Shown here piece by piece: positions 35,564-44,219 of a stretch of DNA of 64,000 nucleotides; the stretch's first letter is position 1; every line of letters starts with the position of its first letter. The translations under genes and the position numbers were made by a program. Under the pieces are notes generated by a model. That model had not been told where the DNA came from. It did no database searches and saw only the letters and a program-made list of their open reading frames with translations. This DNA comes from JADJTT01 sp049306275 (lineage in GTDB: Bacteria > Bacteroidota > Bacteroidia > Chitinophagales > Saprospiraceae), in assembly GCA_049306275.1 (NCBI GenBank), contig JBAQQB010000197.1, positions 140,342 through 204,341 on the forward strand, in the 5' to 3' direction.

Positions 35564-36973
35564 TTACTTTTTTTCGAGTAATGCGACTGCTTCAATATGT
35601 TGGGTGTGGGGAAACATGTCGACCGGTTGCAGTTTTTCAACCCGGTATTTTTCGTCCAGCAGATTGAGGTCGCGCGCCTGTGTAGCGGGGTTGCAACTCA
35701 CGTAGACGATGCGCGGGGCTTCCAGGTCGAGGAATAGTTTCACCACGTCGGGGTGCATCCCGGCCCTCGGCGGGTCGGTGATCACCACGTCCGGGTGGCC
35801 GTGCCTGGCGGCGAATTCGGGCGTCAGGATGTCCTTGACGTCGCCTGCATAGAACGTGCAGTTATCGATTTGGTTGAGCCGGGCGTTTTCCCGGGCGTCG
35901 TCGATCGCTGCTGCAACTTCTTCGATGCCGGTTACCTGCCTGCTGTCTTTGGCCAAATATAAAGCGATGCTGCCAACTCCGGTGTACAGGTCGTAGACGT
36001 TTTGGGAGCCGTCGAGCCCGGCGAAACCGGCGGCTACGGCGTAAAGTCTTTCCCCCTGCCGGGAATTGGTCTGGAAAAACGACTTCGGCCCGATGCGGAA
36101 GCGCACGTGGCCAAGCTGTTCTTCGATAAACCCTTTCCCCGAAAAAGTAAACATATCCAGGTCGTTGACGAAGTCGTTGACCTTGGTGTTGACGCAGAAG
36201 ATCATGGTGGTGATCTCCGGGAAGCGCTCCATGACGGCGTTGAGGAAGGCCTCTCTTTTTTCTTGGTCGTTCTCGCCGAAGCTCATCAGCACCAGCGTTT
36301 CGCCGGTAGTCGCCACCCGTATCATCACCTGGCGCAGGAAGCCCTGGTTGGCGCGCGGGTCATAAAAGCTCAGCCCTTGCCGGATGCCGATTTCCCGCAT
36401 GCCGTTTCGGATGGCGTTGGCCGGATCGGGCTCCAGCCAGCAGTGGCCGATGTTGATGATCTTGTCGAAAGCGCCGGCCTTGTGGAAACCCAGCACATCT
36501 TCCATCAGCGGGATGGATTTGTCCTGGAGCTGCTCGGGCGTCAGCCAGCGGCGGTTAGAGAAGGCGAATTCGAGCTTGTTGCGGTAGTAGCGCGTCTCCG
36601 GCGCGGGCAGTATGGGAATGAACTCGCCGATCGGAACCTTGGCGATGCGCTGCATGGCGTTGCGCACGGTCTGCTCTTTCTGGAATAGCTGTGCTTCATA
36701 CGACAGGTGCTGCCACTGGCAGCCGCCGCAGATGTCGAAGTGGGCGCAAAAGGGCTCAACGCGGTCTTTGGAGTAATGGTGGTAATGCGTAGCCGTGCCC
36801 AGCATGTAGTCCTTGCGCTTTTTTATCACCAGCACGTCCACGATGTCGCCCGGGGCCACGTTTTCCACGAAGACGACCTGTCCGCCGGACGTGCGGCCCA
36901 CGCCCTTGCCTTTATCGGCAATGCCCGTGATCTCAACCTGGTATTCGTGGAATGGTTTTTTCTTTCTGCCCAT
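35564..36973 (-). CDS. rlmD: 23S rRNA (uracil-5-)-methyltransferase RlmD/RumA-like
   Basis: A 469-residue SAM-dependent methyltransferase that makes m5U in 23S rRNA (U1939 in E. coli). N-terminal TRAM RNA-binding domain (about 1-65), then the [4Fe-4S] cysteines 'CAHFDICGGCQWQH' plus a later Cys ('NIGHCWLEPD'), the SAM site 'VYDLYTGVGSIALYLAK', 'VITDPPRAGMHPDV' and the catalytic Cys in 'VYVSCNPATQARDL'. The start at 36973 (MGRKKKPF) fits the family; the open frame up to 37012 would begin inside the palindrome at 37008-37038. RlmD and the related RlmC/TrmA-like enzymes can be hard to tell apart, so the exact target base is inferred. Confidence 0.9.
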   Translation of the reverse strand: MGRKKKPFHEYQVEITGIADKGKGVGRTSGGQVVFVENVAPGDIVDVLVIKKRKDYMLGTATHYHHYSKDRVEPFCAHFDICGGCQWQHLSYEAQLFQKEQTVRNAMQRIAKVPIGEFIPILPAPETRYYRNKLEFAFSNRRWLTPEQLQDKSIPLMEDVLGFHKAGAFDKIINIGHCWLEPDPANAIRNGMREIGIRQGLSFYDPRANQGFLRQVMIRVATTGETLVLMSFGENDQEKREAFLNAVMERFPEITTMIFCVNTKVNDFVNDLDMFTFSGKGFIEEQLGHVRFRIGPKSFFQTNSRQGERLYAVAAGFAGLDGSQNVYDLYTGVGSIALYLAKDSRQVTGIEEVAAAIDDARENARLNQIDNCTFYAGDVKDILTPEFAARHGHPDVVITDPPRAGMHPDVVKLFLDLEAPRIVYVSCNPATQARDLNLLDEKYRVEKLQPVDMFPHTQHIEAVALLEKK

Positions 36974-37007
36974 AGTCAGTAAGGTGCAAATTAAACATGT
37001 TTTATAA

Positions 37008-37038
37008 TACATTTCGCGGCCACAGGCCGCGAAATGTA
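37008..37038. repeat. perfect 14-bp palindrome in the rlmD-RDD gap
   Basis: TACATTTCGCGGCC and its exact complement are separated only by ACA. It lies in the 125-base gap upstream of rlmD and downstream of the RDD gene, both on the minus strand. No T-run follows, so it is not a classical terminator; it may be a repeat of the same kind as the hairpin at 63953-63971 (GCGGC/GCCGC core). Confidence 0.6.
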
Positions 37039-37098
37039 CTACGCCGACCGCATCTCTTCTTTTATAATTTTTGAAATAAGCGTATTCACAAAGTTGTT

Positions 37099-37845
37099 TT
37101 ATCTGGTTAGTACTACATAATCTCTGATCAGCGTTTTGAGAAACCCTACCTGGTCGCGCGGAGGCGCGGGGAGGCCCAGGATGGAAGCCATGCGCCGGGC
37201 GAGCTGGCCGACGGCTTCGCGGTGGGCGGGGTTGGGGTATGACTGAAAACGCGAAAGGGTGGTTTTCACCAGCAGCATATCCTGTTCACTGATCTGCCGC
37301 ACGGCGGGGTATTGGGGTTGGTAATCCTCCAGCGACTCGATGCGGCGGATGTCGCGCAGGCGATAAGGCAGGCGCGAGCGCACGCGCACGACGGTGGTGT
37401 GGGCCGTCATGTCGCCCAGACGCTGATGCCTTGAGGTGGCGCCGATGAGCAGGGCGGCGATGACGCCCATACACAAAACGACGTCGATGAGGTAGAAAAC
37501 CGATCGCAGCAGGTAGTCGGTGAGCCCCGGCTCCTTGCCGTCGAGCCGCACCACTTTTATGCCCATCATGCGTTTGCCGAGCGACTGTCCGTGCAGGATG
37601 ACCTCGAAAGCGAAGTTATAGAAGAGAAACAGGAAGATCGGGAAGAGGTAGATCAGGAAGGCCAGCAGGAAGCCCGAGTTCCAGATGATGTTCCGGAGCA
37701 CCGAAACGGTGAAGATCAGCAGGATGTAGTAGAGCCCGTAGATCATGAAGAAATCGAGCAAAAAGGCCAGCAGCCGGTCGCGCACGTTGGCGAGCTCGTA
37801 CGTGATCGTCACATTTTGGGTCGTGCGGATGTCGATGGTGGCCAT
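37099..37845 (-). CDS. RDD family membrane protein
   Basis: A 248-residue membrane protein. The family's Arg-Asp-Asp pattern is seen as 'NVRDRLLAFLLDFFMIYG', followed by three further hydrophobic segments and 'GQSLGKRMMGIKVVRLDG' and 'SRHQRLGDMTAHTTVV', both typical of RDD proteins. The last 90 residues are cytoplasmic and basic. RDD proteins are often found beside SpoIIM, MoxR and DUF58 genes, as here, where it is divergent from the six-gene run by 55 bases. The start at 37845 (MATIDIRTTQ) was chosen because the earlier in-frame codons overlap the neighbouring gene. Confidence 0.88.
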   Translation of the reverse strand: MATIDIRTTQNVTITYELANVRDRLLAFLLDFFMIYGLYYILLIFTVSVLRNIIWNSGFLLAFLIYLFPIFLFLFYNFAFEVILHGQSLGKRMMGIKVVRLDGKEPGLTDYLLRSVFYLIDVVLCMGVIAALLIGATSRHQRLGDMTAHTTVVRVRSRLPYRLRDIRRIESLEDYQPQYPAVRQISEQDMLLVKTTLSRFQSYPNPAHREAVGQLARRMASILGLPAPPRDQVGFLKTLIRDYVVLTR

Positions 37846-37900
37846 GATGGCTGCAAATAGCAAAAAAATCCCGTTATTTGGTACTTTAAGTTGAAGCGGA

Positions 37901-39760
37901 ATGCGCGAATCCAGTTTTATTGAGCAGAACGGCGACAAGTGGGAGTCCTTCGAGCAGATCCTGGATAGCAAGGACAAAGACCCCGACCAGTTGAACGACC
38001 TGTTCATACAGGTTACGGACGACTTGTCCTTTTCGCGCACCTTCTACCCGCACCGCCTGGTGAGGGCTTATCTCAACGGATTGGCGCAGAAGGTCTACAT
38101 CAGCATTTACAAGACCAAGCGCTCGCGCCGCAGCCGCCTGCTGGAGTTCTGGAAAGAGGAACTCCCCCATCTTGTCTGGGAGTCGCGCCGCGAGTTCCGG
38201 CTCTCCCTGTTCATCTTCGCGCTTTCTTTTGCCATCGGCGCCTTTTCCTCCGCGATGGACCCCGATTTTGCGAGGGCCATCCTGGGAGACGGCTATGTCG
38301 AGATGACCGAAGGCAACATCGAAGCGGGCGATCCCATGAGGGTGTACAAAACGGAAGGGGAGTTCGGCATGTCGCTGGGCATCATCGCCAACAACCTGTT
38401 CGTAGCTTTCCTGACCTTCATCTCGGGCCTGCTGTTCGGCATCGGCGCCATCGGCATTTTGCTGCGCAACGGGGTGATGGTGGGCGTTTTTCAATATTTT
38501 TTCATCGAAAGAGGCCTTTTCTGGGACTCCTTCCTCACCATCTGGATGCATGGCGCCCTGGAGATCTCCGCCATCGTGATCGCGGGCGCCGCCGGGCTGA
38601 CGATGGGCCGGGGTCTGGTTTTTCCCGGCACCCTTTCGCGCGCGAAGGCCTTCCAGCTGTCTGCCCGGCGCGGCTTGAAGATCATGATGAGCCTGGTGCC
38701 GGTTTTCATCACAGCGGGCATCATCGAGGGCTTCCTCACCCGGCACACCGAACTGCCGGATATCCTTCGCTTCGTCTTTATCTTCAGCTGTTTTGCCCTG
38801 ATCATCTTTTACTATTGGTGGTATCCGGCGTCGAAAGCGAAGAAAGGTTTTAATTTTTCGAATACCGATCCCTTTTTGAGTCCCGATCAGGACGAAGAGG
38901 TCGATTTCCACAAAATTCAGTCGGGCGGCGAGATATTTTCGAACACCTTCACCCTGGTGAGACACGATTTTGGGAAAATCGCCGGCCGGGCAGCCATGGC
39001 TTCGGCCGTATTTTGCCTGCTGGTCTTTCCGTTGGCAGGGCCGGAGCCTGCGTCTTTGTTCGTGTTTACCTGGGAGTTCATGGGTATGTTCAAGAGCGTT
39101 CCCGACTTCATCCGCCACCCGGCGGCGCCCTGGCTGCCCCTGGTGCAAACCGTTCTGCTGGCGGGGCTGATCCTCTATTACACCCGCCTGATCCGGCAGA
39201 AGGCCATGCCTGCGTTCGGGCTGACGGATGCGGGGAAAAGCTCTGCGCTGGACTGGCTGAAGGGCAGCATCGGCGCAGCTTTGCTGATCCTGTTGCTCTT
39301 GCCCAAAGCCTGGTACACTGTGTTCGCTTTCCTGCTCCTGGGTCCCCTGGCGATGCTGTGGGTTTATATTATGGTTTGGGAAGAGAAAAACGCACTTCGT
39401 TCGGCCGGCAGGTTGCTGGAACTGGCGGCGCCGCAGCTCTGGCGTTACCTGGGCTTTTCGCTCCTGCTGTCGGCGGTGGCTTATCTGCTCTTTCTGTTGC
39501 TGGATTCCACCATTTTATGGATCGCTTTTGAAAGCATAGGCTTTAACTTTTCGCTGACGCAGGAGGCGATGGACAATCTGATCACGATCTTTCTCACGTT
39601 TTGTACGCTGTTTTTCCTGTATTGGTACCTTGGCGCCATGATGTACGGCGCAGCCCTGCTCTATTATTCGCTGCTGGAGGTCAGGGATGCGCCGCATTTG
39701 CGGAACCAGATCGCGCAGGTGGACGTGCAAAAGCGCATACAGGGCTTGCCCCGGGAATAA
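37901..39760 (+). CDS. SpoIIM/DUF95 family membrane protein, extended form
   Basis: A 619-residue membrane protein. Residues 1-330 are the SpoIIM (stage II sporulation M) domain: 'GLAQKVYISIYKTKRSRRSR', 'FFIERGLFWDSFLTIWMHG', and 'EISAIVIAGAAGLTMGRGLV'. The second half (about 340-600) is another multi-span membrane region of its own, with at least five hydrophobic stretches, resembling GlpF/UPF0259-like membrane domains of Bacteroidota fused to SpoIIM. There is no sporulation here; in Bacteroidota the protein is part of a MoxR/DUF58 cluster of unknown role. First gene of the plus-strand operon. Confidence 0.85.
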   Translation: MRESSFIEQNGDKWESFEQILDSKDKDPDQLNDLFIQVTDDLSFSRTFYPHRLVRAYLNGLAQKVYISIYKTKRSRRSRLLEFWKEELPHLVWESRREFRLSLFIFALSFAIGAFSSAMDPDFARAILGDGYVEMTEGNIEAGDPMRVYKTEGEFGMSLGIIANNLFVAFLTFISGLLFGIGAIGILLRNGVMVGVFQYFFIERGLFWDSFLTIWMHGALEISAIVIAGAAGLTMGRGLVFPGTLSRAKAFQLSARRGLKIMMSLVPVFITAGIIEGFLTRHTELPDILRFVFIFSCFALIIFYYWWYPASKAKKGFNFSNTDPFLSPDQDEEVDFHKIQSGGEIFSNTFTLVRHDFGKIAGRAAMASAVFCLLVFPLAGPEPASLFVFTWEFMGMFKSVPDFIRHPAAPWLPLVQTVLLAGLILYYTRLIRQKAMPAFGLTDAGKSSALDWLKGSIGAALLILLLLPKAWYTVFAFLLLGPLAMLWVYIMVWEEKNALRSAGRLLELAAPQLWRYLGFSLLLSAVAYLLFLLLDSTILWIAFESIGFNFSLTQEAMDNLITIFLTFCTLFFLYWYLGAMMYGAALLYYSLLEVRDAPHLRNQIAQVDVQKRIQGLPRE

Positions 39761-39772
39761 TTTTTTCGAAAA

Positions 39773-40444
39773 ATGCACATACTCCGTTTAACCTTGCTCT
39801 CCCTTTTGTTGGTCCTGTGCGCAGGACCAGAGGCGCTCCATGGGCAAACGGAGCCGTCGAGGAGCGATCAATGGGATCGGGAAAAGTGGGCCGAGTTGGT
39901 CGGAGAACTGGACTACCAGATACCGGAGCACCTGGAGGAAGGGGAAGAGGTAGAGCAGGCAGGGCCTTCCCGCGGCTGGGTCACCTTTTTCAAAATACTG
40001 GCGGTGCTTGGGGCTGTCGGCATCATCGCCTTCATCATCATGCAACTGCAAACGGGAGAGTCGCTGTTCGGGGCAAAAAACCGGAAGCTGGAGAAGGGTC
40101 CTCCCATCGACCTGAAGAATATAGAAGAAAACCTCCCTGCCGCGGATATTCCCGATTTCATCCGGAGCGCATTGGGGGCGGGCGATTACAAGATGGCCGT
40201 GCGCCTGCACTACCTCGGGCTGATCCAATCGCTGGCCAGGCGCGACTGGATTCATTGGGAGCGGGATAAGACCAACGGCGATTATCTGGGGGAAATGAGC
40301 GCCAGGCCCGTTTTCGAAGCCTTCCGGGATGTTACGCTCGTCTTTGAGCGGATCTGGTACGGCAACCGCCATTTGGAAGAAGGCGCATACCGCCGCATCG
40401 CCGCACAGTTTGAGGAATTGGAACAACAAATACAAAAAAGCTGA
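39773..40444 (+). CDS. DUF4129 domain protein
   Basis: A 223-residue protein: signal peptide or first helix ('LTLLSLLLVLCAGPEALHG'), a short acidic periplasmic stretch, a membrane segment ('FKILAVLGAVGIIAFIIMQL', about residue 72-92) and a cytoplasmic or periplasmic DUF4129 domain (about 120-223) with 'ALGAGDYKMAVRLHYLGLIQ', 'KTNGDYLGEM' and 'FERIWYGNRHLEEGAYRRI', the family's usual signature. DUF4129 proteins commonly sit near transglutaminase or MoxR/DUF58 genes. 12 bases after the SpoIIM gene, 5 before the next. Confidence 0.87.
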   Translation: MHILRLTLLSLLLVLCAGPEALHGQTEPSRSDQWDREKWAELVGELDYQIPEHLEEGEEVEQAGPSRGWVTFFKILAVLGAVGIIAFIIMQLQTGESLFGAKNRKLEKGPPIDLKNIEENLPAADIPDFIRSALGAGDYKMAVRLHYLGLIQSLARRDWIHWERDKTNGDYLGEMSARPVFEAFRDVTLVFERIWYGNRHLEEGAYRRIAAQFEELEQQIQKS

Positions 40445-40449
40445 TCCGG

Positions 40450-41721
40450 ATGGAGCGAAACCGCATTTGGCTTTGGACGGGCTTTCTGACGCTGGCGATC
40501 GCAGCGGCGCTCTTCCTGTTCTGGCCACGCAGCGGCAGCCTGAGCTGGTATGAAACTTACCAGCCCGACAGCAGGCAACCCTACGGCACGGAGGTGATCT
40601 TCGAATTGCTCAAGGACCAGGCCGGGTCTGACAGATTTGCCGTGATCGAGGACAGCATTGCCGGGTCGCTTGAAAAATGGGGCAATCAGCCCTCCAACTA
40701 CGTATTCATCGGCGAGGCCATGTGGCTGGATTCACTGGATGAAGGCTTGCTGGCCGACTTTGTGGCGAGCGGGAACACCCTTTTTATTTCGGCCAAATTC
40801 CTTCCCTCCGGACTTTTGAGCCGCTTGCTCGCCCCTGGCTGTCCGGACGATCTCGGAACGTCAGGCGCACCGGTTTTTCCCGATACTTCCGTATCCCTGT
40901 CCCTGCTGCACCCTGCTTTCCAGGTTGCCCAAACCGATATCCGTTACATTTCGGCGGCGGGGGTGGAGGAATACGAATGGTCGTACCTCGATTCATCCTG
41001 GCTTTGCGCGGGCCTTGCACTCGGAACGGCCGATGAATTCTGGATCAATTACCTGAAAATTCCCTACGGGAAAGGCACGGTACTGCTGCACACCACGCCC
41101 CTGGCTTTCTCCAATTTTTACATGAAAGAAGAAAAAGGCCTGGACTACTCCGGGAAGGTGCTGGCTTACCTCAACGAAGGACCGGTGTACTGGGATCATT
41201 ACAGCGATTCGGAATCGGCGTTCCGGCGCAACTGGGGCCGCAGACCGCCCCGCACTACGCGCACCCTCGACAACGAGGGCCCGCTGCAGTATATCCTGAG
41301 CCAGACGCCGCTGGCCTGGGCCTGGTATATCGGGCTCGGCCTGGCTGTGCTTTACCTGCTTTTCCGCGCCAAGCGCAGGCAACGCATCATCCCCGTGCTC
41401 GACCCCAACGCCAACACTTCGATGGAGTTTATCGCCACGATCGGGCAGCTGTATTTCCAGCAAAACAACCACCGCAAGCTGGCGCTGCAGAAGTGGAAGC
41501 TGTTCCTGGGTTTCATCCGCGACCGCTACCACCTGCCGACGCGCGAGCTGGACGAAGCTTTCATCCAAAAACTGGCGGCGCGGTCGGGGGTGGCGGAAGA
41601 GACGCTGCATCCGCTTTTCCGGCTGGCCCTCAACATCGAGCGGTCACCGTTGTTCCTTTCGGAGAATACCTTGATCGACCTGCACCAGGCGCTCGACCGA
41701 TTTTACAGAAACTGCAAATAA
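40450..41721 (+). CDS. DUF4350 domain protein
   Basis: A 423-residue membrane protein: an N-terminal helix ('WLWTGFLTLAIAAALFLFW'), a DUF4350 (GATase-like) extracytoplasmic domain beginning 'WYETYQPDSRQPYGTEVIFE' (about 32-52), and a second helix near 292-312 ('LAWAWYIGLGLAVLYLLFRA') followed by a cytoplasmic helical tail ending in a Leu-rich segment. It is the standard partner of DUF4129 and MoxR in Bacteroidota clusters. Function unknown; ligand binding by the GATase-like fold is an inference. Confidence 0.85.
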   Translation: MERNRIWLWTGFLTLAIAAALFLFWPRSGSLSWYETYQPDSRQPYGTEVIFELLKDQAGSDRFAVIEDSIAGSLEKWGNQPSNYVFIGEAMWLDSLDEGLLADFVASGNTLFISAKFLPSGLLSRLLAPGCPDDLGTSGAPVFPDTSVSLSLLHPAFQVAQTDIRYISAAGVEEYEWSYLDSSWLCAGLALGTADEFWINYLKIPYGKGTVLLHTTPLAFSNFYMKEEKGLDYSGKVLAYLNEGPVYWDHYSDSESAFRRNWGRRPPRTTRTLDNEGPLQYILSQTPLAWAWYIGLGLAVLYLLFRAKRRQRIIPVLDPNANTSMEFIATIGQLYFQQNNHRKLALQKWKLFLGFIRDRYHLPTRELDEAFIQKLAARSGVAEETLHPLFRLALNIERSPLFLSENTLIDLHQALDRFYRNCK

Positions 41722-41736
41722 AACACTACCGATACC

Positions 41737-42738
<1,002 letters not shown>

Positions 42739-42742
42739 ACCC

Positions 42743-44077
42743 ATGTTGAAGATCATCCGGAATACCTACCTGCCCAACCGTTTTTTCCTGCTCTTCGGAG
42801 CAGTGGCTGTGGTATTTGCGCTGGGATTTCCATTCCCCTTCCTGTTCTACATCGGGCTGGGGCTTTTCATCACTTCGCTGGCCCTGGTGCTGGCCGATGG
42901 TATGCTGTTGTTCCATCCCCGCGTACGGCTGGAAGCCAGCCGCCGCCTGCCGAAGGTCTTGTCGCTCGGCGACCCCAATCCGGTGCGGCTCGAACTGCAC
43001 AACCCCTCCGGCCGCGACCTGAACGTTTCCCTGATCGACGAGTTGCCGGTGGAGTTCCAGATCCGGGACTTCGAGCGGGATGTGCGGCTTCGCCAGGGAG
43101 AGAGGCTGGCGGTGTCGTATGAGCTGACGCCCAACAGGCGCGGCGCCTACGACTTCGGCGACATCAGGCTCTTTTTGCGAACCTCCCTGGGGCTGGTGCA
43201 GCGCCATATCCGCATACCGCAGCCGGCTACCGTGCCGGTCTTCCCGTCGGTCATCCAGATGAAAAAATACTCCCTGAAGGCCTTCGACAAGGTCACTTCC
43301 CTTCAGGGTATCAAGAAGATCCGCCGGATCGGGCACAGCTACGAGTTTGAGCAGATCAAGGAATACATCCGCGGCGACGACTACCGAAGCATCAACTGGA
43401 AGGCCACGAGCAGGAAGGGCGGCCTGATGGTCAATCAATACGAAGACGAGCGAGCGCAGCAGGTCTACTGCCTCATCGACAAAAGCCGCGTCATGCGACT
43501 GCCCTTCCACGGCCTGAGCCTGATGGACTATGCGATCAACACCAGCCTGGTCATGTCAAACATCGCCCTGCAAAAGCACGACAAGGCCGGCCTGTTGACC
43601 TTTTCCGACAAGATCGGTTCCGTCTTGAAGGCCGATCGCAAGGGTGACCAGATGAACAAGCTACTCACCGCCCTCTACAACGAGAAAGAGCGGCCCGTGG
43701 AGGCCAATTACGAGCTGCTCTACGAAGCGGTCAGCCGCCTGATCAAGGGGCGGAGCCTGCTGCTGCTGTTCACCAATTTCGAGAGTTCCTTTGCGCTGGA
43801 AAGAGTGCTGCCCGTGCTGCGCCGCATCAACCTGCAACACCTGCTGGTGGTGGTTTTCTTCGAGAATACAGAGATCAGGGACTACGCCTATCAGGAGGTC
43901 AAAGACCTGGAGGGGATTTACACCCAGACCATGGCGCAGAAGTTCGTGGCGGAAAAGGGGCAGATGGTACAGAAACTCCGGCAGTACGGCATTCAGGCCA
44001 TGCTAACCCGGCCGGAGGACCTGAGCGTGAACACCATTAACAAATACCTGGAGCTGAAAGCGAGGGGCTTGATATAA
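42743..44077 (+). CDS. DUF58 domain protein
   Basis: A 444-residue protein with two N-terminal membrane helices (about 10-50), a beta-sandwich region, and the DUF58 domain with 'GDDYRSINWKATSRKGGLMV' and a VWA-like fold ('QQVYCLIDKSRVMRLPFHG', where the MIDAS-like DxS is D-K-S). Partner of the MoxR ATPase just upstream. Its TAA stop (44075-44077) overlaps the A-run that is the terminator of a candidate antisense-strand small RNA. Confidence 0.92.
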   Translation: MLKIIRNTYLPNRFFLLFGAVAVVFALGFPFPFLFYIGLGLFITSLALVLADGMLLFHPRVRLEASRRLPKVLSLGDPNPVRLELHNPSGRDLNVSLIDELPVEFQIRDFERDVRLRQGERLAVSYELTPNRRGAYDFGDIRLFLRTSLGLVQRHIRIPQPATVPVFPSVIQMKKYSLKAFDKVTSLQGIKKIRRIGHSYEFEQIKEYIRGDDYRSINWKATSRKGGLMVNQYEDERAQQVYCLIDKSRVMRLPFHGLSLMDYAINTSLVMSNIALQKHDKAGLLTFSDKIGSVLKADRKGDQMNKLLTALYNEKERPVEANYELLYEAVSRLIKGRSLLLLFTNFESSFALERVLPVLRRINLQHLLVVVFFENTEIRDYAYQEVKDLEGIYTQTMAQKFVAEKGQMVQKLRQYGIQAMLTRPEDLSVNTINKYLELKARGLI

Positions 44078-44158
44078 AAAAAAAGAGGCAGCGCCACCAC
44101 AGCACTACCTCAGCCCTAACCAAATAAAACCAAATTATTCGTTCTTTTCAGTGTTTCA
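44076..44158 (-). ncRNA. candidate small RNA gene, about 80 nt
   Basis: On the minus strand a full Bacteroidota promoter (44194-44164) is followed within 90 bases by an intrinsic terminator: a 10-bp stem (GAGGTAGTGC / GCGCTGCCTC, two G-U wobbles when read as minus-strand RNA, mismatched when read as plus-strand RNA) and a run of nine U (44084-44076). There is no room for a protein gene; the only ATG opens a 3-codon frame. Both neighbours are plus-strand genes, so the terminator is not theirs. The RNA 3' end would be antisense to the last codon of DUF58. I do not recognise a known family. Confidence 0.55.
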
Positions 44159-44163
44159 TGATA

Positions 44164-44194
44164 CAAATATAATAACTAATTGTAAAAAATACAA
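44164..44194 (-). promoter_or_regulatory. Bacteroidota-type promoter of the candidate small RNA
   Basis: TTG (44194-44192), 20 bases, TATATTTG (44171-44164): a full consensus match on the minus strand, facing away from the M28 peptidase gene. The dyad at 44177-44197 overlaps its upstream half. Confidence 0.6.
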
Positions 44195-44197
44195 TTA
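44177..44197. promoter_or_regulatory. dyad TAATTGTA-AAAAA-TACAATTA (candidate operator)
   Basis: A perfect 8-bp inverted repeat with a 5-base spacer. It overlaps the -33 element of the small RNA promoter and lies 22 bases before the M28 peptidase start, so one bound regulator could act on both divergent units. Chance AT-rich symmetry is possible. Confidence 0.35.
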
Positions 44198-44219
44198 CCC
44201 AGTGAAAAAAATTTTTCCG

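Noticed and set aside
37886..39148. A 420-codon open frame antisense to the SpoIIM gene.
   Set aside because: Composition is His/Gln/Arg-rich without hydrophobic or domain pattern; shadow of membrane codons.
44078..44111. Terminator of the DUF58 operon on the plus strand.
   Set aside because: In the plus direction the stem has two C-A mismatches and is followed by no T-run; the A-run precedes it. The signal fits the minus strand.
44151..44219. Earlier ATG for the M28 peptidase.
   Set aside because: It would put 23 mostly polar residues before the signal peptide and overlap the candidate small RNA promoter.
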